Below are positions 45,168 to 56,003 of a stretch of 64,000 nt of DNA, piece by piece. The notes under the pieces were generated by a model. It was not told where the DNA came from, made no database searches, and saw nothing but the letters and a program-made list of their open reading frames with translations. The stretch's first letter is position 1; each line of letters opens with the position of its first letter. The position numbers and the translations under genes were made by a program. The stretch is from Nematopogon swammerdamellus (Eukaryota > Arthropoda > Insecta > Lepidoptera > Adelidae): positions 7,119,754 to 7,183,753 of the forward strand of contig OX336343.1 of NCBI GenBank assembly GCA_946902875.1. The letters are read 5' to 3'.

Positions 45168-45675
45168 ATCACCATCAAGTGCAATGCACTTTTGCCACCT
45201 CCCCTTCAAAGCATTTACACCGTCGAGAAAAATACGCGTCAACTGCTGCTTTGACCTCGTCGTTTGTCGAAAATGTCTGACATCTCAAGTGGTTTTTTAG
45301 GTTAGGGAACAGAAAGAAGTCGGATGGTGCCAGATCAGGTGAATAAGGCGGATGCGGTAACAGTTCAAAGCCACAGTTGTGAATTTCAGTCATTGATTGC
45401 ACAGATGTGTGAACACGGGCATTATCTTGATGAAACAGGACTTTTCTTCTGTGCATTCTTGGACGTTTTTCTTTTATTTCATCACATAAACAACGTAGTA
45501 AGGTGCAGTAGTAATCAGAGTTTATGGTCTGGCCTTTTTCAAGATAATCAACCATAATCACACCGTTCGAGTCCCAGAATACTGAAGCCATCACCTTATT
45601 TGCCGATAAAATCGTCTGAGCCTTTTTAGGGGGTGGCGAACCGGGTCTTCTCCACTGTTTTGATTGTTGTTTTTT

Positions 45676-45897
45676 TTTATACTAAGCGCGACATGTGGCG
45701 CCGAGTCACCCATAAGGTGTCTAGCGACGCCCATGGACATTCGGCCGCATGCGGGGGCTGCGAATGCCATGCCGGCCTGACAGGTGCCCATTCACGCCTC
45801 TCTTGAAGGACCTGAGAGTCTTGGGGGGAAATATGTGGGCAGGTAGAGCGTTCCAGAGTTTGCCGGTTCTGTGGAGAAAGGATCTTTTGTTTCCGGT
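45676..45897 (-). mobile_element. LINE 3' end inserted in mariner
   Basis: On the minus strand it reads RSFLHRTGKLWNALPAHIFP, PKTLRSFKRGVNGHLSGRHG and a stop after VHGRR, then a short 3' UTR and an A-run at 45668-45676. It splits the mariner DETWVHHSTP...QQSKQW region. The same family occurs decayed at 33460-33790. The ORF end resembles Jockey/CR1-type ORF2 C-termini. Confidence 0.85.
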
Positions 45898-45949
45898 GTA
45901 CTGTGATGAACCCATGTTTCGTCCATAGTAACAAAGCGATTCAAATAAA

Positions 45950-46725
45950 TGGTAGGGTAAATACCCCACTGACTTTCTCGCTTGTTTGGCGAACTGAACG
46001 TTTTTATGTTCGAAATTCAAAATGTACTGACAGGACAGTTCCGTGGAATTAGTTAGGCGCTCGCAACAAACATTTTGTATGCAACATTTAATAGAAAGAA
46101 ATTTTCGATTGTATGGCAGCCACCTTTTTTTGAGTTTTCCTGGAAAAACAGATAACGGTATCTTTTTAGACTAGTAATAGGGTTTCTATGTGGAAAATAT
46201 AATAAAAATCGTTAGAGCCATTTTTGAGAAAATCGACCTTATCGAAATCATTTGTATGACAGCTAACCTTATTTTTTAGAATAAAAAAAAGTAAAAAAAG
46301 GTACCCCTAGATAATCGTTTGAAACTACTGAATATGAATTTTAATAGAAATCGGTTGAGCGGTTGAGGCGCAACGTCGCTGGACACATTGCCATATACAA
46401 ATTTTGTATGACAGCTACCCATATTTTTTCGATTAAAAAAAAACTAAAAAAGGTACCCCTAGATAATCGTTTCGAACTACTAAATACGAATTTTGAACGA
46501 AATCGGTTGAGCGGTTGAGGCGCAAGGTCGCTGGACGGACACACACGCACACACACACCCTCACACATACATGTTTTTCAAAACCACTTTTTTGGGATCG
46601 TTGACAGATATATAGCCCAAATCAATCGAACTCTCAACTTCGAAATTTTGGACGGTCACAATACTTGCTTTCTCCTTACAGTCGCTCGAAAGTAATTCTC
46701 CTTACAGTCGCTCGAAAGTAAAAAT
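45950..46725. mobile_element. Unassigned 775-bp repeat inserted in mariner
   Basis: It separates the EADPDDF and NRFVTMDETW parts of the mariner frame. It contains a direct repeat of about 140 bp (46252-46389 and 46405-46543), each with GGTACCCCTAGATAATCGTT and AATCGGTTGAGCGGTTGAGG. A 25-bp direct duplication (TCTCCTTACAGTCGCTCGAA) lies at its right edge (46673-46722). No ORF. Confidence 0.7.
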
Positions 46726-46985
46726 CATCTGGATCGGCTTCAAATAAAACCAAACAGTCGAGTGAAACAGTCAATCGCGTTCTTTTTTGTTCGATTGAAA
46801 GCAGCCGCGGGACCCACCTCGCTGACACCTTGTGGAAACCCAATTCGTTGACGTTTTAGGTTAAATCAAGTACCTTTTCAATATTTTCATCAGTAGTGGA
46901 TCAAAGGCCTTCCAGAGCAGGGTTCGTCTTTCACACTCTCTCTGCCACGCTTGAATTCTGCTATCCATTTTTTGACGGATGAATA

Positions 46986-47151
46986 CAATGATATTTTAGT
47001 AAAGATAGGTTATCTATATGACATTCAGTTCTCACACACGGCATTTCCTTGGCTCGACTAACTTCAAACAGGATTGTGGTCTTGTATTTAATGTGCCGCT
47101 TTGGGAGCTCGTATAACCTATCTACCTCCTTTTTAACATATAATATCATTG
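46986..47151. mobile_element. hAT-type MITE, 166 bp, with 8-bp target duplication
   Basis: Inverted ends CAATGATATT and AATATCATTG, with subterminal GATAGGTTAT and ATAACCTATC. Flanking 8-bp direct repeat GATGAATA at 46978-46985 and 47152-47159. It cuts the mariner reading frame between SALLYSS and VKKWIAEF. Eight-base duplications are typical of hAT elements. Confidence 0.92.
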
Positions 47152-47506
47152 GATGAATATAACAGAGCAGAGTCCCCTAATGTACTGACCATATCATCAT
47201 GGATAGCCTTTGGTGATAACCCCTTCTTATGAAGGTACTTAATGTAATGACAGAACGCTGCTCAATTTGGTCCATTTGCGGAAATTACGTCGGATTGCTT
47301 GCTTGAAATTTATAAAATTAGGTACAACTAATTGTCGGATGCGTTTCAAACTTCGCACAGTTAACTAGTATGAACTGAACTAAATATTGTGGGTAGTTTT
47401 GATTTTAAGAATTGAATGGATCTGTGTCAGGCCGAGTACTTTTCAATCTACCCTCGTATAAAAATATAGTATATCCTGGTTACAAATTATTTATACCGGG
47501 CTATGT

Positions 47507-48180
47507 TTTAGGGTTCCGTAGTCAACAAGGAACACTTATAGTTTCGCCATGTCCGTCCGTCTGTCCGTCTGTCCGTCTGTCCGTCTGTCCATATGTCCGT
47601 CTGTCCGTCTGTCTGTCCGCGGCTTAGCTCAGAGACCCTTAGCACTAGAAAGTTATAAGTTGGTATGGGTATACATATTAATAAGGCCGACAAAGTGGTA
47701 AAATACAAATTTTGAAATATTTTTTAGGGTACCTCCCCTACACGTAAAGTGGGGTGATTTTTTTTCACGTCTACCCCATCGTGTGGGGTATCGTTGGATA
47801 GATCTTTAGAAAATATTTGGGTGGCGAGTTTGTGAAAAGCATTTTTCGATTTAGGGATCCGTTTGCGAATTATTAAGCTTTTAATTGCTAATTTTTGTTA
47901 GAGTCAAGTGTCCCATACCAGCTAAACTGTTGTTTTTAGATATGTGAAAAAATTCACAGCAGTAGTATATATATCGAAATTAAAAGGAAAACTATCACAG
48001 CTAAGTAGACTGTACAGATTGACGAGTAATAGTCGACCAACTTATAAAATGTACGGACGACAGCCATCATTTCACTGTTGAAGAACTTTTTCAAATTAAC
48101 ATTCATTTATTTCCCCTAAAAATTATATAAATAATCAAATCATTTATTTTGATAGGGTTCCGCAACTACGGAACCCTACA
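47507..48180 (+). mobile_element. GGGTTCCGTA non-autonomous element
   Basis: The left end TTTAGGGTTCCGTAGTCAAC is followed by a (GTCCGTCT)n tract at 47548-47620. The right end holds TAGGGTTCCG and TACGGAACCCTA. The right terminus is itself a hairpin (48153-48179). This terminal motif is common in lepidopteran repeats. No transposase ORF. A fragment lies at 6482-6575. Confidence 0.75.
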
Positions 48181-48240
48181 CTGCGCGTGGCCCGACACGT
48201 ACTTGGCCGCTTTTTTAATAATGTGAAATGTATGCAATAG

Positions 48241-48631
48241 TTTTTTTTATGGAAACTGACACGGTTGGCTACATCACCTACAACATCCGTAATGTCAGCC
48301 CATAATACCGGGTGAACTAGGTGCCATGTCAGTGCTTCCCTCCATTTCATGTCGGCTACACTGAACTGAACGGAAAACACGAACTAATTACATAGCCGCT
48401 TCGACCGACGTTTGGTTCCCTCCTTATTTCGTTCAGTGCGATGGTACCAAACCGGCCGGGATAAATCCTACCACCTAGTAATGTAAGAAGGGAAGGGACC
48501 TACAGTTTAACGTGGAATCCGAACCACGGTCAGCTTCCAACGGTCGAGCGGTCACCCACCCAAGTTCTGACCGCGCTCAGCGTTGCTTAGTAACAGTCGA
48601 CCAACCCCACCACTTAGCTACCGAGGCTGAC
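48241..48631 (-). mobile_element. SINE family A, full length, minus strand
   Basis: It is complete from the T8 run (A tail) to the A-box region TTAGCTACCGAGGCTGAC. The 5S-like CACCCACCCAAGTTCTGACC and AGCGTTGCTTAGTAAC are present. About 20 extra bases (GGTTCCCTCCTTATTTCG) lie in the body at about 48411-48430 relative to 28338-28722. Confidence 0.93.
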
Positions 48632-48719
48632 AAAAGAGTTGTGCAGTTTATTAGTTATTGCATAACCGTATACCTAAAACGATAAAAATACGATCAAATA
48701 AACCGTACATAATGAATCT

Positions 48720-49010
48720 GTTCTGCTGCCTCCGCGACAGCAGCGGTCAGAGCGGAGGAGGTATTACCTCAAACACCGCAAATACAAATCACATTTGAGT
48801 GACTTTGAATTTGTGGCGATTGTGGCGAGACCCAGACCTGGACCGTGGAGCGATCAACTCGGACCGTGGTGCGCCGATGCCGATTTGCTTTTGAAGAGGT
48901 CTGGCTTGTTTCGGAAACTACTAGCGATTAGGGAAAATAACAACTCTAAGATTACTTTCCAGATTCTTCCGCGCACTCGTTCGTTAATTGTTATGTTAAA
49001 CACGACAAAA
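48720..49010 (+). pseudogene. LINE C-terminal scrap, decayed
   Basis: Frames read KHRKYKSHLSDFEFVAI and GPWSDQLGPW, then ADADLLLKRSGLF. It is related to 43010-43545 and 60960-61235 but carries several frameshifts. Confidence 0.6.
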
Positions 49011-49034
49011 TAAAAATAAATAAACATACTAAAA

Positions 49035-49435
49035 AAACCCCGACCCTTAAAAAGTCTAAAATAATTTCCGTTTACTTACTAAAGGAGTCGGAGGACCACT
49101 AAGTAAATATCTGCGCAGCTAAGTTTTTATATTTTATTTAGATCCCCCGTCTAATTATTTTTGACCTTTAAGGGTCGGGGTTTTTTAAATTTGTAATTTT
49201 ACTTTTATTTTAAGCTTATTAAAAAAAACGCTTGTTATATTATTTTTTTTATTACTAATAACTTGATTACGAACATAACTAACTACCATCCCGATTAAAC
49301 CAGCTTTCTAATAAAAAAACCGCATTGAAATCGGTCCATCCGTGTCGGAGCTACAATGCCACAGCAGACACACCCATACACACACACACGTTAAACTTTC
49401 AACACCTCTCTTTTGCGTCGGGGGTTAAAAAATGA
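49035..49435 (-). mobile_element. CCCCGAC composite element, minus strand
   Basis: The foldback CCCCGACCCTTAAAAAGTC...GACCTTTAAGGGTCGGGG (49037-49192) is followed by AACCAGCTTTCTAATAAAA, GAAATCGGTCCATCCG and TTTGCGTCGGGGGTTA. This is the exact reverse order of 24295-24797, so the two parts move as one unit. Confidence 0.75.
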
Positions 49436-49504
49436 TGTAAAATTTTTAATGTGCAATCTTTATGGTGAAATATCTGTGATGGTAGGATTTACTGCTTTCC
49501 ATAT

Positions 49505-50050
49505 TTTGTATAGAGCCTTGTTGCGGTTGGCTACGTACTGCACCCGTCATGTCAGCCTAATAACACCTAGAAATAACACGTTGGTGAACTAGGTGTCATA
49601 TCAGTGCTTCCCTATGATAGTGCCGGCTACACTGAACACATACATACACACGACACGCTGTATCCCGACAAACGGGGTAAGCAGAGCAATCTGTGTTGTT
49701 CTTCAAGTTCTCTGGTAAATTACAGCACAACTCCGACCACCACGTTTAGCAAAGTATTCGGACAAGATAACTATCAAATAACAAGTAAGGCCTGAAGACC
49801 CGCCTGCAGCATGACTCGGTGTAAGGACCGTGCCAAGGTGAGAGGTGTATATCCTTTCGCCCTTTAGCACGGCATCTTGTACTTATCGATTATTTTAGGA
49901 CATTCACGGGAAGAGATGCAGTGGGGCTATTCTTTTTAAGTACAGGCCCGCACACGGTACACTGAACTGGACGTAAAACACCAACTATTTGTCGCTTCGA
50001 CCGACCATTTCAGTGCGGTGGTACTAACCTGGTCGGGTTAAACTGTACCT
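49505..50050 (-). mobile_element. SINE family A split by a family C insertion
   Basis: The left part (49515-49637) has GCGGTTGGCTACGTACTGCA and AGGTGTCATATCAGTGCTTC. The right part (49958-50050) has ACTGAACTGGACGTAAAAC and GGTCGGGTTAAACTG. The two join perfectly when 49638-49957 is removed. Confidence 0.9.
49638..49957 (-). mobile_element. Retroposon family C inside SINE A, with 10-bp target duplication
   Basis: Direct repeat TACACTGAAC at 49628-49637 and 49958-49967. Inside are ACATACATACACACGACAC (tail), CGGGGTAAGCAGAGCAATC, CCGTGCCAAGGTGAGAGG and GGGAAGAGATGCAGTGGGG. This fixes both ends of family C at about 320 bp and shows it moves by an insertion that duplicates its target. Confidence 0.93.
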
Positions 50051-50477
50051 TCATCATTAGTTATAAAAATCTATCCTTATTGTGATCTAATTTCGTAGTT
50101 TATCTATCTCAGTGTGTATTAAAATTGTTCTAAAGAGTACTATTTTATTTCAAAATTACTAAAGCTTTAAACGCAATCTTTGCCCCTCGGAGTAAATGTT
50201 CTATCTCATGTAGCACCTCTATAAAACGAAACTACCTATCCTAACTCTGCTTTATGCAAAATTCTCCGTCGCCGCTCCTCCATAAAAGGCTGCGGCTCCT
50301 GACTTTGCGAAAAAGTCGTCGATCGCGCGAGCCCCACGGGTGAATTTGTTATAAAGGGTTGAACACATTCTTTGCAGAATTGCGGATGTGTGCTGCTTAC
50401 ATAGATGTGTAACAGAAGGAAATTGTTCTGTAGATAGCTATTTTTTTTCGGTTTCAGTTTCAGCTCATAAAAACTTT

Positions 50478-50520
50478 ATTATTTCTAAGAACTTACTCTC
50501 TGTAAGTTCTTAGAAATAAT
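50478..50520. repeat. Perfect 19-bp-arm hairpin
   Basis: ATTATTTCTAAGAACTTAC, then TCTCT, then GTAAGTTCTTAGAAATAAT. It is too short for a typical animal pre-microRNA. It may be a MITE core or small inverted duplication. Confidence 0.95.
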
Positions 50521-50572
50521 GACATAATGAGTAGAAATACGATACCAATACTACTACATGTAGTATCTACTA

Positions 50573-50632
50573 CATGCTGCATCCCGACAATCGAGGTAAG
50601 CAGAGTAATCGGTGTTGTGCTCTCTGAAAACT
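50573..50632 (-). mobile_element. Retroposon family C fragment
   Basis: TGCATCCCGACAATCGAGGT and AAGCAGAGTAATCGGTGTTG match the tail side of family C. The rest is missing. Confidence 0.8.
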
Positions 50633-50956
50633 CTGACTATCAAAGACTTAATAAATTTAAGCTTATCGGACCGAGCCGTTGTCAATTGTCAAATTAACAA
50701 GTTAACGAACTCCCCAAAAACTTTATTTATTTGCCAGTACGATAGTATTGATATATTATACCTACGACGACTAATTCTGGTTACTAAACGTAAAATTAAA
50801 ATAAAAAACAAATAAAAATATATTTTATTACACACACGTCATAGTTAAAAAACATGGAATACAAAAGGCGAGCCTAATACTATGAGGTATTCTTTAATTT
50901 ATAAACTAACATTACTATATACATACAAAAATAACGTCACGCATTTTTTTCCAATA
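50633..50956. other. No gene recognised
   Basis: AT-rich. A short ORF at 50612-50815 has no domain. Confidence 0.4.
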
Positions 50957-51190
50957 GAATATGTAGAGACGACGACGTACCAGGTGTCACGGTACTAACA
51001 AACTCTGACGCCTCTTCCACGCCCATGTCAACAATCGAATATGCAAACACGACGTACCAAGGGCACGGTACTGACAAACTCTGACGCCTCTTCCACGTGG
51101 GTGTCGACAATAAAATATGCAGAGACGACGTACCTCATGGCACGGTACTGACAACTTCTGACGCCTCTTCCACGTCCATGTCGACAATAT
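50957..51190. repeat. 73-bp tandem repeat, 3 copies
   Basis: Each unit holds GACGACGTACC, GGCACGGTACTGACAA and CTCTGACGCCTCTTCCACG, followed by a GTCGACAATA-like word. Three successive units differ by about 10 percent. ORFs on the minus strand reflect the repeat. Confidence 0.9.
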
Positions 51191-51610
51191 AATTGAGCAA
51201 AGATCAACCCTATTAATAATACATGAATGAATGGAAAATGTGTGTTCGCGCACCCACGCATTATCTTGAATGTGTAGTAAAATATTGGCAAAACCCTCGC
51301 TGCCAGAAACAAACCTGCCTCCTTCAGTTGAGCGAAAATCATCAGAAGGAAAACGGAAAATATGCCCGTCGTACATAGCAGCATGTAAGGGCATACTCGT
51401 ATATTCCCATTGTGCCTGGCTCCGTCGCGCCGCGCCACGTCGTCCCCGCGCGAATATAGGGTCAGTCAGCCAGCATACACACAAAGAATTCAAAAGTGTA
51501 GGAACAGTATCAATGTATCGAGAAGGTGAATAGTAATTATAAATAGTACGAAAAAAAACCTAAATTCAAAGAATTGCGGCCAGCGCGCTTGGTATAGTTC
51601 TCTCAAAACT

Positions 51611-51797
51611 TTAATGCCGCTCGACCTACCTGCGCAGTCAACGAATTTTAGGTCATAATTAGAACATAGGGTAGACTTTAATGTCGCTCGCATCTTGGGT
51701 TCGTGCATGTGCAGTGAAACAATTATCTACCCTATGATCTACGACTGATGAATGACTTAAAATTCGTTGAATGCGCAGGTAGGTGAGCGGCATTTAA
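51611..51797. mobile_element. Foldback element with about 60-bp arms
   Basis: TAATGCCGCTCGACCTACCT, GCGCAGTCAACGAATTTTAG and ACATAGGGTAGA on the left are mirrored by TCTACCCTATG, TAAAATTCGTTGAATGCGC and AGGTAGGTGAGCGGCATTTA on the right. No ORF. Confidence 0.9.
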
Positions 51798-52892
51798 GTA
51801 CGGCGGTGGCTGTTCCGGGCGTTTTGGACGAGATGTTCATGCGCTGTGACTCGTCCTAAATGTTGATTCAACATAGTTGTTTTAGTTTTTTCATATTATG
51901 GATTTATTTTATTTTTATTAGATGCAAGTAATTTTCAGTGGACTTTAATTAAGTTTTGCTGTTTAATAAATGTTCTTCAATTGAAAACTAAATTATACAC
52001 AATATTGAAAAAAATTAATATTTTTTTATTTTTCTCGTCAAATACACACAATAGATGCAAAAAACACAATTCAGACAAGACAAATTGTACCTGACACAGC
52101 CCTTGTCCCTCACCACCGAGCCCGGGAGCCGGTGAGACGGACGCTGATTTAAGTCAGGCCCAAGTACACAACACAAGCATTAATCTAAGCATAATTATAA
52201 TGCGTCGACATCTCGCGGTGAATCGTGCGTGGCAGCCCGTACTTGAAAATAATAGGTCCACTGCATCTCTCCCCGTGCATGTCCTAAAAAGCGACGCCTA
52301 AGAATCGACGGCGACGCGCCGTCACAGATTTTTCACTTTATTTATTAGGATTTGGGACGAAATAAATTGTACGAAATGATAGCTCTATACTTTTGAATTG
52401 TTTGGGGGCCAATGAGTCGAGAGTCGGGCGGGATAACAAGCGGAAACTCTAAACTGTCATGCGACGGCTGTGCCGCTCCGTAGGGGCACGTAGTAGAGGA
52501 GAGGGATAGGGGGGGGGGGGGGGGGCTGAGAATAGACCCACGCTGATGTCTACACCGAGTTGACTGGAGAGTGCGGAGTGCGGACGACCAGCATTAACTT
52601 GGCTTCAGCCAAGGTCAATGAGCTTTTGCCTAGCTATCTTCTGTAGTCCTATCGAAGTTCTCAACACCTCCGATTAAGTCTTGTCACACAGTTATTTATC
52701 GGTTAAAGTAATTATATTTCTCATGCAGTTAATAGATAATATTTTAGCCGAATGTGGCAAAATCGACCGTTAGTAAATTGACTTATAAGTTTTTCGAAAT
52801 AAAAAGGGTAGGTAAAGTGTAGTTTAAGAATAAGACATCGTTAACGTATGGAGATCTCATGGGGTAAGTGACTTGGACTATAAACAGTTAGT
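51798..52892. other. No gene; G17 run and a family C scrap
   Basis: 52258-52300 has CCACTGCATCTCTCCCCGTG and GTCCTAAAAAGCGACGCC from the 5' end of family C. 52509-52525 is G17. The rest is unassigned. Confidence 0.6.
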
Positions 52893-53018
52893 CACGCCTA
52901 AGTCATACGCCTTTCCAATTTTCCTCCAGTCCTCCCGGCCTTCAGCGGTACGGAACCACTGCTTTCCGCCGACGCACTTGCTGTCGTCGTCCCACCTGCC
53001 GGGTGGTCTTCCAAACTG
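52893..53018 (-). pseudogene. RTE-like LINE tail fragment, minus strand
   Basis: The minus strand reads GRPPGRWDDDSKCVGGKQWF, RTAEGREDWRKIGKAY in one frame. Same tail as 27612-27890, with the frame intact. A SINE B fragment starts directly at its right edge. Confidence 0.85.
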
Positions 53019-53195
53019 GATGTAAGATGGCCGATTAGCAGCCTCAGCTGTTATCAGCCTCTCCTCTAGTCCAGTATAGCCAGCAATCCAAAGAGAAGTG
53101 TCCTGTATGGTACCTACCTTCTCCGAAATGATACTGGCTGGGCGGAGCATGTGATTTGGCCCTCTTACTCAGTCACTCATACCGGATAATATACA
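53019..53195 (+). mobile_element. SINE family B 3' fragment
   Basis: GGATGTAAGATGGCCGATTA, CCTCTAGTCCAGTATAGCCA and CGGAGCATGTGATTTGGCCC, ending CATACCGGATAATATACAA. The head is missing. It abuts the RTE tail at 53018. Confidence 0.88.
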
Positions 53196-55239
53196 AAAAT
53201 AATAATAAAATAATTCCTTTCAAAGAATATTTCCTGGATTTCTTTTTCATGGAATCTGCTTAGGTTTGAATTTTAAGTTAAGAACATTGTTTTTTTAGAA
53301 ACAGTCAAATATAATTACTAAATGTTACCTAGGAGGTATAATTTTAAATTTGCTTGAGAAAAAAAACTTGATTTAGAAGGTTTTAATTTAATATTATTTT
53401 AATTGTTCCACATACTTACATTATATAATTTGTATACTGTGCTGTATTTCATTCTGTGCAATAAATTCATTTCATTTCAATATAATAAAAATAAAAGATT
53501 TCCCTAAACAAAAAACCCTTCATCAACATTAGGTGTTCACCTAAAAGCTGCTAAAGCGGACCTTTGCCTTATCCCATGAATCCAAGACATACAATGGAGC
53601 GTCGAAGCCTCCACGTGCGCGGGCGGAACCGGATGGCGTACGGAGGGTAGGCGGAATAACCCGCAACAAGCAAGTTATTTATGCCAGCGACCCGAGCGAC
53701 GGGGCATTACCATAAAACATTCAGCAACCAATAAGTCACGCCTGTGCCAAACCGAACGTGGAGAGCACGCAGCCAGAGGGTTCGGGGCACCGGGGCCTCC
53801 GTATGTAACTATCTGAGGGAGAGTTCTGAGGCATAGACGGGGCGTGAGGTTCTACTTCAATTGACACATAGGTACATAACTTTTCTAAAATATATTGTGT
53901 TCATTGTTTATTATGTAATTTCATCCATAGGTAGGTAGCCTACGCTTGGACATGTCGAAAATTCCGCCAGTCCGCAAGAATTAATCATTGGAAGGTTAGC
54001 CAAACTCACCTGTTAGGAGAACTCATGTACATAAATGTATACAGGGTGTCGCAGTTCGAACGGATTTTCTTACCAACACGCCACGGGATTCCAACTTCAA
54101 ACAAAAACTCAGAGCAATATTTTTTCTTTTAATTTATTAAAAGGTCAGTTGTAAGGTTTTGGCGACCATTTCACCTCAATTATGTCGAAAAATAACTACT
54201 GCTGGGGAAAAAATCTTCTTAGCTCTTTTGACGCTTATTCAACGATTAAGGAAGTGGTATCAACCCGTCCCGGTTAAACCCTACCACCTAGTAAGGGAAG
54301 GGACCTGCGGTTTTATGTTGAATCCGAACCACATTCTGAGCTGCGCTGGTTTCTGGTGTGTACTCAGAGACGAAATTACAAGTAAATAATATGCGTATAT
54401 CTGCTATATACAAAGAGTTTGTATGAGCGCAGCGACGTAATACAAACTCTTTGGCTATATAGTTGTCGACTCGCAAATCAGCGCTCTGCGTCACATGTAA
54501 ATTGTGTGCGTGTATAGATTTTGGGTAGGAATTAAATCGTATAATTAAATGCGCGGTGGCGGTTCTATTCAATATAATTCTTTGTTCGGCGCACGAACGG
54601 CTACGTATGTAACTATCTCGAGGTATTTATTTTCTCTGATGTCGCTTGAAGTTTTGAATCGTTCACACACTTGTCCGCCGAGCGCACGGATAGGCAAGTG
54701 GAACGTGTTTTGTTTTTATTTCGTTAGGTACTCAAGTTTCTATACACTTATTGCCACAAAGGAAGTTCACTTACTGTATCTGTGTTTTATGGTAAGAGGG
54801 TCAAAAACTTCCTTTAAATAAAACGTCATTGGGTCCAAACCAGCAATTTTTTTTACAATGGGTCCTCAAATTGGTTCGAAACCTTCCGACATCCTTTTGG
54901 AATATGATTGGCACATACGACACTTCCATTACTTAAATTACCGATTTTAAAAGCAGCTTAACTAGCAGAAATAAAGTAGGAAGGATCAACAGAGGCGTTT
55001 GAATCATTCGAAAGAGCCTATAATTTATATATTTCTATAAACTTATCGCTTCTCTGTATTAAATCAAAACCAACAAACATTTCATTAAGTTTTTCAATAA
55101 TTTCGATGGATGCATAGAGCAACATTACTGTATAAGGACAAATTTGAACTCTAACTAAATATTTCCACGTGATTAAAAAAACTCAAATTTATAAATTTCC
55201 AAAAAGAGGAAAACTGCACAGTGGACGAATATCGTAACA
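53196..55239. other. No gene; one SINE A scrap
   Basis: 54254-54350 is a minus-strand family A body fragment (GGTTAAACCCTACCACCTAG, TGTTGAATCCGAACCAC). 54395-54460 has an inverted ATACAAAGAGTTTGTAT-like pair. Other ORFs have no domain. Confidence 0.5.
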
Positions 55240-55460
55240 GCGTTCATCAGCACGGCGCACATAGCACGCACGGGCGCGCGGGCGCGCGGGCGGGCGGGGG
55301 TGGAGGCGGTAGATTTACTGCCTAACTTGTGACAATGATAACCGGCGGCGGATGTCGATACATCGTGGACGGGCGGGCGGAGCGGCGGCGCGGCGACCGC
55401 GGTCGCAGTTACTCTGTGAGCAAACAGCTAGCGTGCCACTGAAATAGTGTTACCGTTCGT
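55240..55460. promoter_or_regulatory. CpG-rich island, candidate promoter
   Basis: 55250-55415 is dense in CpG (GGGCGCGCGGGCGGGCGGGG, GCGGCGCGGCGACCGCGGTC) in AT-rich surroundings. It lies upstream, on the minus strand, of the Dscam-like exon at 45 kb, so it could serve that gene or another. No TATA box or clear initiator was proven. Confidence 0.3.
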
Positions 55461-55703
55461 TACTGTAATTTAATCACGTCAGAGAACGCTTCGTTTTCGA
55501 AATAAGCATTACGCATAAGGAGTATATTTTTCAGTCAGCGTAAGGTAAATTTTCCACTCATTATCTTGTTCGCTGGCCAGGAGGTTTATGATACCACTTT
55601 TTCGGCAAGGCGAGACTTTCACAAGTTCTCGAATGATTTGTCGTTAAATTATAATATTAAAAATTAAAACACTACGGAAAACTGGATATTTAAAATAACC
55701 TCC

Positions 55704-56003
55704 AATTATGGATACTGACAAGATTGGCTACATCACCTACTACATAGTTGATGTCAGCCCACAACACCTTGATAAATTAGGTGCCATGTCAGTGCTTCCA
55801 TTCGGTCGTGCCGACTACACTTACTGGACAGAAAACACTAACTATTTACATAGCCGTCTCAACCGACCTTTCTTTCAGTGCTTTGGACCTAGTAAGGTAA
55901 GAAGGGAAGGGACCTATACAGTTTTACGTGGAATCCGAACCAAGGTCAGTCTCCAAACGGTCGAGTGGTCACCCATCCCCATCCAAGTACTGGTCGCGCC
56001 CTT
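55704..56003 (-). mobile_element. SINE family A, minus strand
   Basis: ATGGATACTGACAAGATTGG, AGGTGCCATGTCAGTGCTTC, CCTAGTAAGGTAAGAAGGGA, CCGAACCAAGGTCAGTCTCC and CACCCATCCCCATCCAAGTA. The CCATCC duplication is in the 5S-like part. The A-box end is missing. Confidence 0.9.

Larger units (their letters stand above)
45175..47270 (-). pseudogene. Mariner transposase relic with three nested insertions
   Basis: Sense strand is minus. The N-terminus is near 47270 (MDQIEQRS). HTH region: [39 protein letters not shown] and CSGRP. Then [11 protein letters not shown], and VSARWVPRLLSIEQKR with EADPDDF. First catalytic Asp in VTMDETWVHHSTP; second in LFHQDNARVHTS; third in PYSPDLAPSDFFLFPNL, spaced as the D,D34D of mariner. 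The frame is broken by shifts and a small deletion before the VSARWVP block. It is interrupted by a 166-bp MITE (46986-47151), a roughly 775-bp repeat (about 45950-46725) and a LINE 3' end (45676-45897). It cannot encode an active enzyme. Confidence 0.92.

Noticed and set aside
50478..50520. microRNA precursor
   Set aside because: Perfect 19-bp arms with a 5-base loop are too short and too perfect for an animal pre-microRNA.
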